Shown piece after piece: positions 14,755 through 20,970 of a stretch of DNA of 20,970 nucleotides. The stretch covers positions 1 through 20,970 of the forward strand of contig CAZAKQ010000012.1 of assembly GCA_964486155.1 (NCBI GenBank). Reading direction: 5' to 3'. Source of the stretch: JAHITU01 sp964486155. GTDB taxonomy: Bacteria > Patescibacteriota > Minisyncoccia > Phycocordibacterales > UBA12079. The notes under the pieces are model-generated. The model saw only the letters and a program-made list of their open reading frames with translations. It was not told the DNA's origin and ran no database searches. Position 1 is the stretch's first letter. Every line of letters begins with the position of its first letter. The position numbers and the translations under genes are program-made.

Positions 14755-15399
14755 ACGGTCTAAACCCAGCTCGCGTAACTTTTTAATTGGCGAACAGCCA
14801 AACCCTTGGAAGCTTCTCCACCTCCAGGATAAGTTGAGCCGACATCGAGGTGCCAAACAACGCCGTCGCTATGGACGCTTAGGCGTTATTAGCCTGTTAT
14901 CCCCAGGGTAACTTTTATCCGATAATCTAAGGCCGTATCTAATTCGAGCCTTCGGTTCACTATGTTCTACTTTCGTATCTGCTCGACTCGTACGTCTTGC
15001 AGTTAAGCTGGCTTGTGCCATTACACTATCAGCACGGTTTCCATTCGCGCTTAGCCAACCTTTAAACTCCTCCGTTACTTTTTAGGAGGATAGCGCCCCA
15101 CTAAAACTACCCGCCAGGCACTGTTTCTCGTCGTTTTTTCCGCCGAGATTAGAATATATATATTAAAAGAATGGTATTTCACTGACGACTCCAATATTCC
15201 CAAAAGAATACCTTCAAAGTCTCCCATCTATGCTACGCAGTTAAAACATACACCCAATACCAAGCTATAGTAAAGCTCCTGGGGTCTTTTCGTCTAGCTG
15301 CAGGTAACCGGCGTCTTCACCGGTATTGCATTTTCACCGAGCTTTTCTCCGAGACAGTGCCCCACTCGTTACACCATTCGTGCGCGTCTGAACTTACCA

Positions 15400-15447
<48 letters not shown>

Positions 15448-15636
15448 GACCAGGGCTTATATAGTCCAGCATGATGATAAATCAACATACCCCCCATATT
15501 TAACCTTCTGGCATTGGTCAGGTGTCACCCTCTATACATCCACTTACGTGTTCGCAGAGAGCTGTGTTTTTGATAAACAGTCGGCAGGGCTACTTTCGCT
15601 GCGGCCAGCCGTAAATTTAATTCTAAAATTATAAAT

Positions 15637-15683
15637 TTAATAGATATATAATATTGTAAATTGACAAATTATATATCTATTAA
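15637..15683 (-). terminator. Hairpin downstream of the ORF in the helix-63 insertion
   Basis: TAATAGATATATAAT and its complement flank a short loop, about 17 bp past the stop codon of the 92-aa gene. A true terminator here would cut 23S synthesis, so it is more likely a structural or mRNA-protecting hairpin. Confidence 0.4.
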
Positions 15684-15699
15684 TAAAAAATGTTATTGT

Positions 15700-15978
15700 T
15701 TATTTTTTCATATTGGCAATTCTTAATTGTTCAATAGAAAAAAGATCTAAAGACCATAATATTGCTTGAGAAAAAGCAAGATGTCTTGAAGCTTTTTCTT
15801 TTTTTCTTTGATTAACAAACTTAATAACATTATCTAATAAATAAAGACAATGAGATAATTTATCATCAGAAGAAAAAGAAGAAAATTTTGATTCAATATC
15901 AATTCTTTTTGATTTTATACCATCCGGTATTTTTGATTTCATTTCATTAACAGAATCTTGATATTGTTTATCATCCAT
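15700..15978 (-). CDS. 92-aa protein encoded within the 23S rRNA intervening sequence
   Basis: The ORF fills most of the helix-63 insertion, in the same sense as the rRNA, and has a textbook Shine-Dalgarno site (TTAGGAGGTTTAATT before ATG), so translation is likely. The protein is predicted all-helical: a charged N-terminal region (residues 1-30), then two or three amphipathic helices including LYLLDNVIKFVNQRKKEKAS (46-65) and HLAFSQAILWSLDLFSIEQL (67-86). It does not show the four-helix-bundle 23S intervening-sequence protein motifs (LxVWQKA, IPANIAEG) nor LAGLIDADG, GIY-YIG or HNH signatures. It may bind the insertion RNA or be an unrelated passenger; function unknown. Confidence 0.75.
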   Translation of the reverse strand: MDDKQYQDSVNEMKSKIPDGIKSKRIDIESKFSSFSSDDKLSHCLYLLDNVIKFVNQRKKEKASRHLAFSQAILWSLDLFSIEQLRIANMKK

Positions 15979-16694
15979 AATTAAACCTCCTAATTTTTTA
16001 TATTTTTATTTTAAGAACTAAATTTACGGCTGGCAGATCTTATTCCGAAGTTACGATCGCTTTTTTGCCGAGTTCCTTGGAGAAAAATCACTCGTTCGCC
16101 TTGGTCTTCTCGACCTGACTACCTGTGTCGGTTTAGGGTACGGTTCCTTTATTTTTAAGCTTAGAGAATTTTCTTGGAAGGCTCTTCACAATAATTTCCT
16201 AATTCGAAAAAAAGAATTTTGTCTAATTACAGAGCTTGCCCGAAAGCTATATCCCGGATTTACCTAAGATGCACTCTTTAAAATAAACAACGCAAATCCA
16301 ATAATGCGCTATTGCTTATATCCTCCGTCCTCCCATCGCAAAATAAAGAAGTTACGGAATATTAACCGTATGTCCATCGGATTCGGCTTTCGCCATCTCC
16401 TTAGGACCGACTAACCCTTCGCTGATCAACATTGCGAAGGAACCCTTAGTCTTTCGGCGTACAGGGATCTCACCTGTATTGCGGTTACTCGTGCCAACAT
16501 TCTTACTTCTATACGCTCCACCATGGCTCGCGCCTTTGGCTTCATCGCAGAATAGAATACTCTCCTACCACTCGTAAATTTCATAGAAGAAGCAATTCTC
16601 GCTAAAGAATTGCTCACGTAACAAATCTTCGACTTGAAGATTTGCCCAACCAATTCCCGTATTAGAAATTGCTTGTAATAAAAAATTTGAGTTA

Positions 16695-16765
16695 TGTCCC
16701 AGACTGGAGTCGAACCAGTGACGCATAGGCTAACAACCTACCGCTCTACACTGAGCTACCGGGAC
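16695..16765 (-). tRNA. tRNA-Asn (GTT), inside the 23S gene
   Basis: The acceptor GTCCCGG/CTGGGAC, D arm GCTC/GAGC, anticodon stem GTAGG/CCTAT with loop TTGTTAG (anticodon GTT), variable GCGTC, and T arm ACTGG/CCAGT are all intact. The discriminator is A. The 3' CCA is not encoded (TAA follows), so it must be added after processing. Confidence 0.93.
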
Positions 16766-16801
16766 ACAAACTTTTAAAGTTTTAAACAAATTAATTTGTT
16801 T

Positions 16802-16875
16802 TGGCTGGGTGAAAGGGATTCGAACCCTTATAAAGGGAGTCAGAATCCCCGGTCCTGCCGTTGGACGATCACCCA
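16802..16875 (-). tRNA. tRNA-Gln (CTG), inside the 23S gene
   Basis: The acceptor TGGGTGA/TCACCCA, D arm GTCC/GGAC, anticodon loop TTCTGAC (anticodon CTG) on a GGGGA/TCCCT stem, and T arm AAGGG/CCCTT are intact. The U1-A72 pair and discriminator G are typical of glutamine tRNAs. The 3' CCA is encoded. Confidence 0.93.
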
Positions 16876-16886
16876 GCAATAATCTT

Positions 16887-16962
16887 TGGAGCGGATGTCG
16901 GGATTCGAACCCGCGACGTTCTGATCACAAATCAGATACTCTACCAACTGAGCTACATCCGC
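16887..16962 (-). tRNA. tRNA-Thr (TGT) inside the 23S gene
   Basis: The acceptor GCGGATG/CATCCGC, D arm GCTC/GAGT, anticodon stem TCTGA/TCAGA with loop TTTGTGA, and T arm GCGGG/CCCGA (outermost pair G-A mismatched) form a good cloverleaf with encoded CCA. Read structurally the anticodon is TGT and the discriminator U fits threonine. Position 37 would be G, odd for a tRNA reading ANN codons; shifting by one gives GTG (His), but then the anticodon stem fails and the histidine-specific G-1:C73 pair is absent. Confidence 0.8.
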
Positions 16963-17622
16963 TCAAAATAATTAATGAACATTTTTCCTCTATGAAATTT
17001 ACGAATCCTAATTTTCGGTACCATACTTAGCCCCGATAATCTGCGGTGCAAAATCTCTTAATGAGTGAGCTGTTACGCTATCTTTAAAGGATGGCTGCTT
17101 CTAAGCCAACCTCCTCATTGTCTGAGAAATTTCACCTCCTTAAGTGCACTTAGTATGAATTTAGGGACCTTAAATATAGGTCTGGGCTGTTTCCCTTTCG
17201 ACCAATGGAGCTTAGCCCCCACAGTCTAACTGCCTAGAAATTGACTATTGGTATTCGGAGTTTGATAGGATTGACGAGGTTTCCCCCTATTCGATCCTTC
17301 CAGTGCTCTACCCCCAATAGGTAATCTAAACGCTAACCCTAAAGCTATTTCGGAGAGAACCAGCTATTACCAAGTTCGATTAGCTTTTCACTGCTTACCA
17401 CAAGTCATCCGATGGAATTGAACGACCAACCGGTTCGGGCCTCCAGCGATGTTTCCATCACCTTCACCCTGCTCATGGCAAGATCACTTGGCTTCGGGTC
17501 CGAAGCATACAATAATAATTTCGCGCTATTCACACTCGCTTTCGCTATGCCTTCAAGGTTTTACCTCTTAGGCTACTGCACACTTCGACTCGTTGGCTCA
17601 TTCTTCAATAGGAACGCAGTCA

Positions 17623-17765
17623 CCCCTCACCCAGAAAACCATTGTTCAGTAAACATTAACAACAAATGTCATTAAAAAATAAACATATAACAATATTTTC
17701 ATAAGCTTCACTCAGAAATCACAGCAAATTTTTTTAAAATTTGAGATGATTTTCTGGGTGAGGGG
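17623..17765 (-). other. Extended helix 25 insertion in 23S rRNA
   Basis: The short helix 25 of E. coli is replaced by 143 nt closed by a perfect 16-bp inverted repeat (CCCCTCACCCAGAAAA and complement). The interior is AT-rich, with a second, imperfect stem (CAAATTT-type). It has no ORF or tRNA. Helix 25 is known to vary in length among bacteria, so this may simply be a long helix. Confidence 0.75.
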
Positions 17766-17816
17766 CTCCTACTCCTTGTAAGCATATGGTTTCAGATCTA
17801 TTTCACTCCCCTCTCC

Positions 17817-17859
<43 letters not shown>

Positions 17860-18072
17860 ATCTCTAAAAGTATTTAGCCTTACCAGTTAGTACTGGCTGA
17901 TTCACCCAAGCTATTCGTGTCTTGGATTACTCAGGAGTAACAAATAAGAAGACTTAATGTTTTCGTTTACGGGACTATTACCCTTTTGAGTTTAGCTTCC
18001 CAGCTAATTCAACTAACATCAAATTTTGTAACTTCTTCTATCCCGAAGAATAAACTTTGTTATCCTACAACC

Positions 18073-18251
18073 CCGAACACTCCTCATTACATTCGTCGTT
18101 TAATTTTCAATTTCTAATTTTCAATTTTCAATCAATTTTTAAATGATTAAATTTTCAATGACGACGGATTTTGGCTTCGCCAAAATCCGTATTTGAAAAT
18201 TGTGAATTGATCATTGGAAATTGCATTCCAAATGTAATGAGGAATGTTCGG
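18073..18251 (-). repeat. Palindromic AT-rich insertion in 23S domain I, related to the 16S one
   Basis: It is closed by CCGAAC...GTTCGG and by TCCTCATTACATT/AATGTAATGAGGA, and lies near E. coli position 270-290. The interior has repeated TTTTCAA-like units and a central hairpin TTTTGGC-TTC-GCCAAAA. Aligned with 463-667, the block from CGTCGTTTAATTTTCAATT to the central hairpin is largely identical, and both copies are in the same orientation relative to transcription. Confidence 0.85.
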
Positions 18252-18525
18252 TTTGGGCTCTTTCCGTTTCGCTCGCCGCTATTAAGGAAATTCCTATTGG
18301 TCTCTTTTCCTCTGGGTACTGAGATGTTTCACTTCCCCAGGTATGCATCAAATTTCATTTATAGAAATCTGACTATCTGAATCTATCAGATAAGGTTTCC
18401 CCATTCGGAGATCTCCGGATCAAAGGTTGCTAGTCACCTCACCGAAGCTTATCGCAGACATGCCACGTCCTTCATCGCCTTTTAGAGTCAAGGCATCCAC
18501 CATACGCTCTTAAATTTTCTTGTCA

Positions 18526-18844
18526 GAAAATTTAAAAACCACAATCTTGTTTTCTCTTAGACTATTTTACAATAATCCAAAAGTGATTTTAATGCTTTAA
18601 TTTATTCGTAAATAAATTTTTGTATTTTGAACTATGATAGATAGTTCAAAATTACCTGCTATTTAATTATCAAAGTTCAGTCATTCAGGACAATCAGTTT
18701 AATTAAATCGGTTATCCGCCTCATCGACGGATTATTTTTGAACAAAGTTCAAAAATAAAAACCGCTCTGCAAGCGGCATAAACAAATCAACAAAGATTAA
18801 TTTATTACCGTCTTTTAAATTGATTTTTTTCTTTCATAACAATG
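18526..18844 (-). other. 23S rRNA leader
   Basis: This is the transcribed region between the 23S promoter and the mature 5' end. It contains the 5' half of the processing stem (to 18536), a hairpin TTTTGAACTAT/ATAGTTCAAAA (about 18626-18652), TTTTTGAAC/GTTCAAAAA (about 18735-18757) and CCGCT/AGCGG (about 18762-18776). No gene or tRNA was found here. Confidence 0.65.
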
Positions 18845-18850
18845 TCCCCT

Positions 18851-18878
18851 AGTATATACGAAAATAAAATTTTTGCAA
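18851..18878 (-). promoter_or_regulatory. Promoter of the 23S-5S unit
   Basis: On the minus strand TTGCAA (18873-18878), a 16-bp spacer and TATACT (18851-18856). It has the same hexamer and spacing as the 16S promoter at 1250-1277, and like it lies about 300 bp upstream of the rRNA. Confidence 0.8.
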
Positions 18879-18882
18879 CAAA

Positions 18883-18923
18883 AAAAACAATAAAAAGAGA
18901 GTCGGCTTCGCCGACCCCTCTCT
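18883..18923 (-). terminator. Terminator insulating the 23S promoter
   Basis: GTCGGC-TTC-GCCGAC with an outer AGAGA/TCTCT pair is followed on the minus strand by TTTTTATTGTTTTTT, immediately upstream of the 23S -35 element. Confidence 0.8.
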
Positions 18924-18944
18924 TACCAAAAAAATCCAACAAAC

Positions 18945-19042
18945 GAGGTCCGACCCCTCCTCATCGGCGGACAGGCTCTTAACGTGTACACACATGATCT
19001 TTAGTAATTTGTTTTGTTTTATCAATACTGAGGTCGTACCTC
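18945..19042 (-). repeat. Bi-palindromic dispersed element with an inserted 17-bp motif
   Basis: Read on the minus strand it begins GAGGTACGACCTC, has the ATTACTAAAG...TACACGT core of the 3068-3145 copy and ends GGGGTCGGACCTC. A CCTCATCGGCGGACAGG motif (18959-18975) is inserted near the end; the same motif with one change is in the 16S leader (1022-1038). Confidence 0.7.
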
Positions 19043-19044
19043 TC

Positions 19045-19091
19045 TACAAAAATTCAGGCCCAGAAAGTTTTTAACAAAAACTTTCTGGGCC
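19045..19091 (-). terminator. Terminator of the 19106-19672 operon
   Basis: GGCCCAGAAAGTTTTT and its complement (16-bp stem, 3-nt loop) are followed by GAATTTTTG on the minus strand, 15 bp past the stop codon. Confidence 0.85.
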
Positions 19092-19105
19092 CTAAACCAT
19101 TCCTG

Positions 19106-19378
19106 CTAAGAAAATTTCGACAACAATCGGTCAAACTCAACAACAGCTCTATTACTAATAAAAAAACCGACTTTATTTCCTTGCTGATCTAAAATACTAC
19201 AAGTAAGAACTCCGGGCAAGTTATCAGAAAGTAAGAAGCGGTAATATAGATTTTTATCCCTCACCACAAACTCCCCCACAGGGCTTCTCTCAATCGCCTC
19301 CATCCAAGAAATATGATCCTCCTCAACCGCTTCTTTTTTCCCTTTTTTGTTTTTACCTAGGATAATCAAAACCTCCAT
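19106..19378 (-). CDS. Small hypothetical protein, paralogue of its upstream neighbour
   Basis: This 90-aa protein has no recognised family. The start at 19378 is set by AAAGGAGGGAAT before the ATG. It aligns with the 91-aa protein encoded immediately upstream: both have a short N-terminal strand with basic residues, then a W/LxEAxxxSPxxxFVV-like stretch (here SWMEAIERSPVGEFVV at 29-44), an aromatic YYRF segment, a TC or NF pair followed by a D, and a C-terminal helix FDRLLSKF. The pair probably arose by tandem duplication and is co-transcribed. No membrane segment or catalytic motif is seen; role unknown. Confidence 0.72.
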   Translation of the reverse strand: MEVLIILGKNKKGKKEAVEEDHISWMEAIERSPVGEFVVRDKNLYYRFLLSDNLPGVLTCSILDQQGNKVGFFISNRAVVEFDRLLSKFS

Positions 19379-19396
19379 ATTCCCTCCTTTCAAAAA

Positions 19397-19672
19397 TCAA
19401 AGATTCTTCGATACCTTTTTTAAAATATAATTAAATATACTTTCAGCAGTTACCTTTTTTGTAAATTTTTTAGGTTTACTATCAATACTGGTTTTAAAAT
19501 TACAAATAACTTTTTCTTTTCCCTTATAAAAAGAATAAAATCCTCCTCCATACTCCACAAAAAACCGATCCAAAGGACTTTCAGAGAAAGCCTCTTTCAA
19601 AGACCCGACATCAATCTCTCTTGTATGAAAAGAACCATCAAGATCTTTTTCTACCGCTATAGAAATCATCAT
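19397..19672 (-). CDS. Small hypothetical protein, first gene of an accessory operon
   Basis: This 91-aa protein is unknown in function and paralogous to the next gene (shared features: SLKEAFSESPLDRFFVEYGG at about 28-47 against SWMEAIERSPVGEFVV, an FYSF/YYRF aromatic block, C-terminal basic helix). The start at 19672 is chosen because TTGGAGGGTGTAAA precedes ATGATG; a longer in-frame reading would run back into the repeated promoter module and is not credible. The downstream gene's ATG is 18 nt after the stop. Transcription would start at the TATTGT at 19742-19747. Confidence 0.72.
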   Translation of the reverse strand: MMISIAVEKDLDGSFHTREIDVGSLKEAFSESPLDRFFVEYGGGFYSFYKGKEKVICNFKTSIDSKPKKFTKKVTAESIFNYILKKVSKNL

Positions 19673-19710
19673 TTTACACCCTCCAAATATATAAAAAATT
19701 AAAAGATTTA

Positions 19711-19891
19711 AAATTTCAAAAAATACAAGATATCTATTTTCACAATACCCCAAACCACCTCAAAAATCAACAAAAAAACCTCACAGAAGTCCAACTCCTA
19801 AGAAAAACCACTTGGGGGTAGCACCCCCAAGTAGAATAACGGCTCAAACGAACAAAAAACTGCCGAAAGTGCCAACACCACTTTCGGCAGT
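19711..19891 (-). promoter_or_regulatory. Repeated intergenic module, copy 2 (terminator, dyad, promoter)
   Basis: Read on the minus strand: terminator CTGCCGAAAGTG/CACTTTCGGCAG with GTTTTTTGTT (19851-19891) ending the 152-aa gene, then CGTTTGAGCC, the dyad ACTTGGGGGT-GCT-ACCCCCAAGT (19810-19832), TTGATT (19765-19770), 17 bp, TATTGT (19742-19747) and a conserved AT-rich tail containing TTGTATTTTTTGAAATTT. Almost the same layout occurs at 20645-20877, and in plus orientation without that terminator at 9801-9920. Confidence 0.82.
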
Positions 19892-19916
19892 TACTAAAAT
19901 CAAAAAGATAAAAACA

Positions 19917-20375
19917 TTATTCCCCAATCAAATCCCTCGCTTTCTGCATAGCTTCTTCAGCTGCTAAAAGTTTATCAGCTTCTTTTAACAGATCATCTCT
20001 TATTTTTTGATACATTCTTTTCCTTTTAAGAAATTCTTTAACCTCCTTCACAAATTTTTTACGAATAGATTCATCATCCATATTTAAAATTTCTTCCATA
20101 TTTATTGAATGAGGAATATGTGAAGTTACCGTACTTTTATTATACACCTCTTCAATACTAACCGAAGAAATGTTTGGGTACTTAGCCAAGCAAACTTTCA
20201 AAGGAAAACTTAACTCAACCTTTGCAATGACTTTGCCTATCTTTTTAATGAAATCTTCATTAATTCCACCAGATCCATCAAAAAGCATACTTGAAAAAAG
20301 TCTTGCCTGAACCCCTCTATATTTTAAGCTGCAGCACAAAACCTCAACCGGATACATCTTTTTATAATCTTCCAT
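19917..20375 (-). CDS. Hypothetical protein with a C-terminal coiled-coil-like helix
   Basis: This 152-aa protein is not recognised. The ATG is preceded by TTAGGAGGATAAG. Residues 40-80 (DFIKKIGKVIAKVELSFPLK, then SSVSIEEV) resemble residues 22-60 of the 66-aa protein encoded upstream (KKAEEIGNNLMNIEFNLPIK, then SGSILVKIEKI), so the two may share a small alpha-beta domain. Residues 100-150 are strongly charged and helical (KKFVKEVKEFLKRKRMYQKI), consistent with a coiled coil. It is co-transcribed with the 66-aa gene, 39 nt downstream of it, and ends at the terminator in module copy 2. Confidence 0.72.
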   Translation of the reverse strand: MEDYKKMYPVEVLCCSLKYRGVQARLFSSMLFDGSGGINEDFIKKIGKVIAKVELSFPLKVCLAKYPNISSVSIEEVYNKSTVTSHIPHSINMEEILNMDDESIRKKFVKEVKEFLKRKRMYQKIRDDLLKEADKLLAAEEAMQKARDLIGE

Positions 20376-20414
20376 CTTATCCTCCTAAAAAATATATTAA
20401 AAGTTAAAAACGTT

Positions 20415-20615
20415 TTATTCAAAATTAACATCTCCGATCTTCTCAATTTTAACGAGTATGGAGCCTGATTTTTGAGGAACCAATCCAAGCTTAATTGGTA
20501 AATTGAATTCAATATTCATCAAATTATTACCAATCTCTTCTGCTTTTTTTCTTGCATCCTTACTATCCCACTTATTAGTTAGAACAGAAATACAAGGACG
20601 ATATCCTTTAACCAT
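20415..20615 (-). CDS. 66-aa hypothetical protein, first gene of an accessory operon
   Basis: This small protein has a strand-helix-strand look: YRPCISVLT (5-13), a charged helix DARKKAEEIGNNLM (20-33), then IEFNLPIKLGL and SGSILVKIEKI. The latter part resembles residues 40-80 of the next gene product. GGGAGGAAGGTAAA before the ATG is a strong Shine-Dalgarno site, and the promoter TTGATT-17-TATTGT of module copy 3 lies about 60 bp upstream. Function unknown. Confidence 0.68.
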   Translation of the reverse strand: MVKGYRPCISVLTNKWDSKDARKKAEEIGNNLMNIEFNLPIKLGLVPQKSGSILVKIEKIGDVNFE

Positions 20616-20644
20616 TTTACCTTCCTCCCTAAATATATAAAGTT

Positions 20645-20877
20645 AAATTTCAAAAAATACAAAATATCTATTCTCACAATACCCCAAACCCCTCAAAAAA
20701 TCAACATATCCCCACTTGGGAATCGGATTCCCAAGTAAAAACATTTCACTTGAATGTCGCACATCCAAGTATCTTAGGAGTCCGACTTCTGAGAAAATTA
20801 AGAGATTCAACTCCTCAATTGAATATGGCTTAAACGAACAAAAAACTGCCGAAAGTGCTAACACCACTTTCGGCAGT
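20645..20877 (-). promoter_or_regulatory. Repeated intergenic module, copy 3 (terminator, two dyads, promoter)
   Basis: Terminator CTGCCGAAAGTG/CACTTTCGGCAG with a T-run (20838-20877), then CGTTTAAGCC, a dyad at 20748-20770 (ACTTGGATGT-GCG-ACATTCAAGT on the minus strand), a dyad at 20714-20736 (ACTTGGGAATC-C-GATTCCCAAGT), TTGATT (20699-20704), 17 bp, TATTGT (20676-20681) and the same AT-rich tail as copy 2. An AGAAGTCGGACTCCT string of the bi-palindromic family is nested near 20780. Confidence 0.82.
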
Positions 20878-20893
20878 TTATAAATAAACGGCA

Positions 20894-20970
20894 TTATTTT
20901 TTCAAAACTTTTAATCCGGCTTGGCAAACTCCCCAATCCCAACCAGATTTTTCCATTACAGAGAGAATCT
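20894..20970 (-). CDS. C-terminal end of a gene running off the window
   Basis: One frame from the window edge reads ILSVMEKSGWDWGVCQAGLK then VLKK and TAA, stopping 17 bp before the terminator of module copy 3. A gene ending here makes sense of that terminator. About 24 residues are visible, too few to identify. Confidence 0.45.
   Translation of the reverse strand, partial: ILSVMEKSGWDWGVCQAGLKVLKK

Larger units (their letters stand above)
15604..16034 (-). other. Intervening sequence in 23S helix 63, carrying a gene
   Basis: The 431-bp insertion replaces the tip of helix 63 (E. coli about 1710-1750). It is closed by near-perfect 26-bp inverted repeats starting GCCAGCCGTAAATTTA (minus strand 16034 inward, and complement at 15604-15630). 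Such stems are usual RNase III targets in bacterial 23S intervening sequences, giving fragmented 23S rRNA. The interior encodes a 92-aa protein in the sense direction. It lacks group I intron signatures. Confidence 0.85.
16572..17004 (-). other. tRNA-bearing insertion in 23S helix 45
   Basis: A 433-bp insertion sits where E. coli has the short helix 45 (about 1160-1190), between the blocks GGGGCTAAGTATGGTACCGAA and GTGGTAGGAGAGTATTCTA. It is closed by a perfect 16-bp inverted repeat (TCGTAAATTTCATAGA at 16572-16587, complement at 16989-17004). Inside, in the sense direction, are complete tRNA genes for Thr, Gln and Asn, then two small hairpins (AGCAATTCT/AGAATTGCT about 16590-16613; AAATCTTC/GAAGATTT about 16622-16642). 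No separate promoter is visible for the tRNAs. Confidence 0.88.

Noticed and set aside
16572..17004. Assembly chimera joining a tRNA cluster into the 23S gene
   Set aside because: The insertion is closed by an exact inverted repeat in the expected helix, the 23S sequence continues in register on both sides, and other insertions in this gene have the same style. It cannot be fully excluded without reads.
20643..20942. 99-aa open frame on the minus strand
   Set aside because: It runs through a terminator, the dyads and the promoter of module copy 3 and has no ribosome binding site.

Overview
The window is AT-rich and appears to come from a member of the Candidate Phyla Radiation (Patescibacteria). 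I infer this from the 16S gene, which has CPR-like changes in universal primer sites and a long insertion, from the very large insertions and intron in the 23S gene, from the reduced, membrane- and envelope-centred gene set, and from the small proteins without recognisable homologues. I cannot place it below that level without a search.

Layout. Bases 1-959 are the 5' part of a 16S rRNA gene (minus strand, cut by the window edge), with its own promoter near 1250-1277. Bases 1383-2532 hold three small plus-strand genes with strong Shine-Dalgarno sites. Bases 2550-3150 are an intergenic stretch of palindromes, short repeats and a candidate small RNA. Then come secF and a PAP2 lipid phosphatase (minus), a 54-aa zinc-finger-like gene (plus), a polyprenyl-phosphate sugar transferase (minus), a family-4 glycosyltransferase and a sodium:solute symporter (plus), a SAM methyltransferase (plus), rodA and a membrane-anchored lineage-type protein (minus). 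The sugar transferase, the glycosyltransferase, the PAP2 phosphatase and RodA all fit undecaprenyl-linked surface glycan and cell-wall metabolism.

Bases 13381-18878 are a 23S-5S transcription unit (minus) with its own promoter, about 12.5 kb away from the 16S gene, so the rRNA operon is split. The 23S gene spans about 4.9 kb because five insertions interrupt it: a hairpin-rich palindromic element (18073-18251) that is homologous to the one inside the 16S gene; an extended helix 25 (17623-17765); a helix-45 insertion (16572-17004) that contains three complete tRNA genes (Thr, Gln, Asn); a helix-63 intervening sequence (15604-16034) that encodes a 92-aa protein with a strong Shine-Dalgarno site; and a group I intron (13936-14754) at the L2593 position, whose internal guide sequence lies about 460 nt from the 5' splice site.

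Bases 19045-20970 are an accessory region of small minus-strand genes in two-gene operons. Each operon is preceded by the same intergenic module (terminator, 23-nt dyad, TTGATT-17-TATTGT promoter). A third copy of this module drives the methyltransferase at 9982. The most interesting features of the window are the tRNA genes nested inside the 23S rRNA gene, the related palindromic insertions in both rRNA genes, the unusual group I intron, and the repeated promoter module with compensatory changes.
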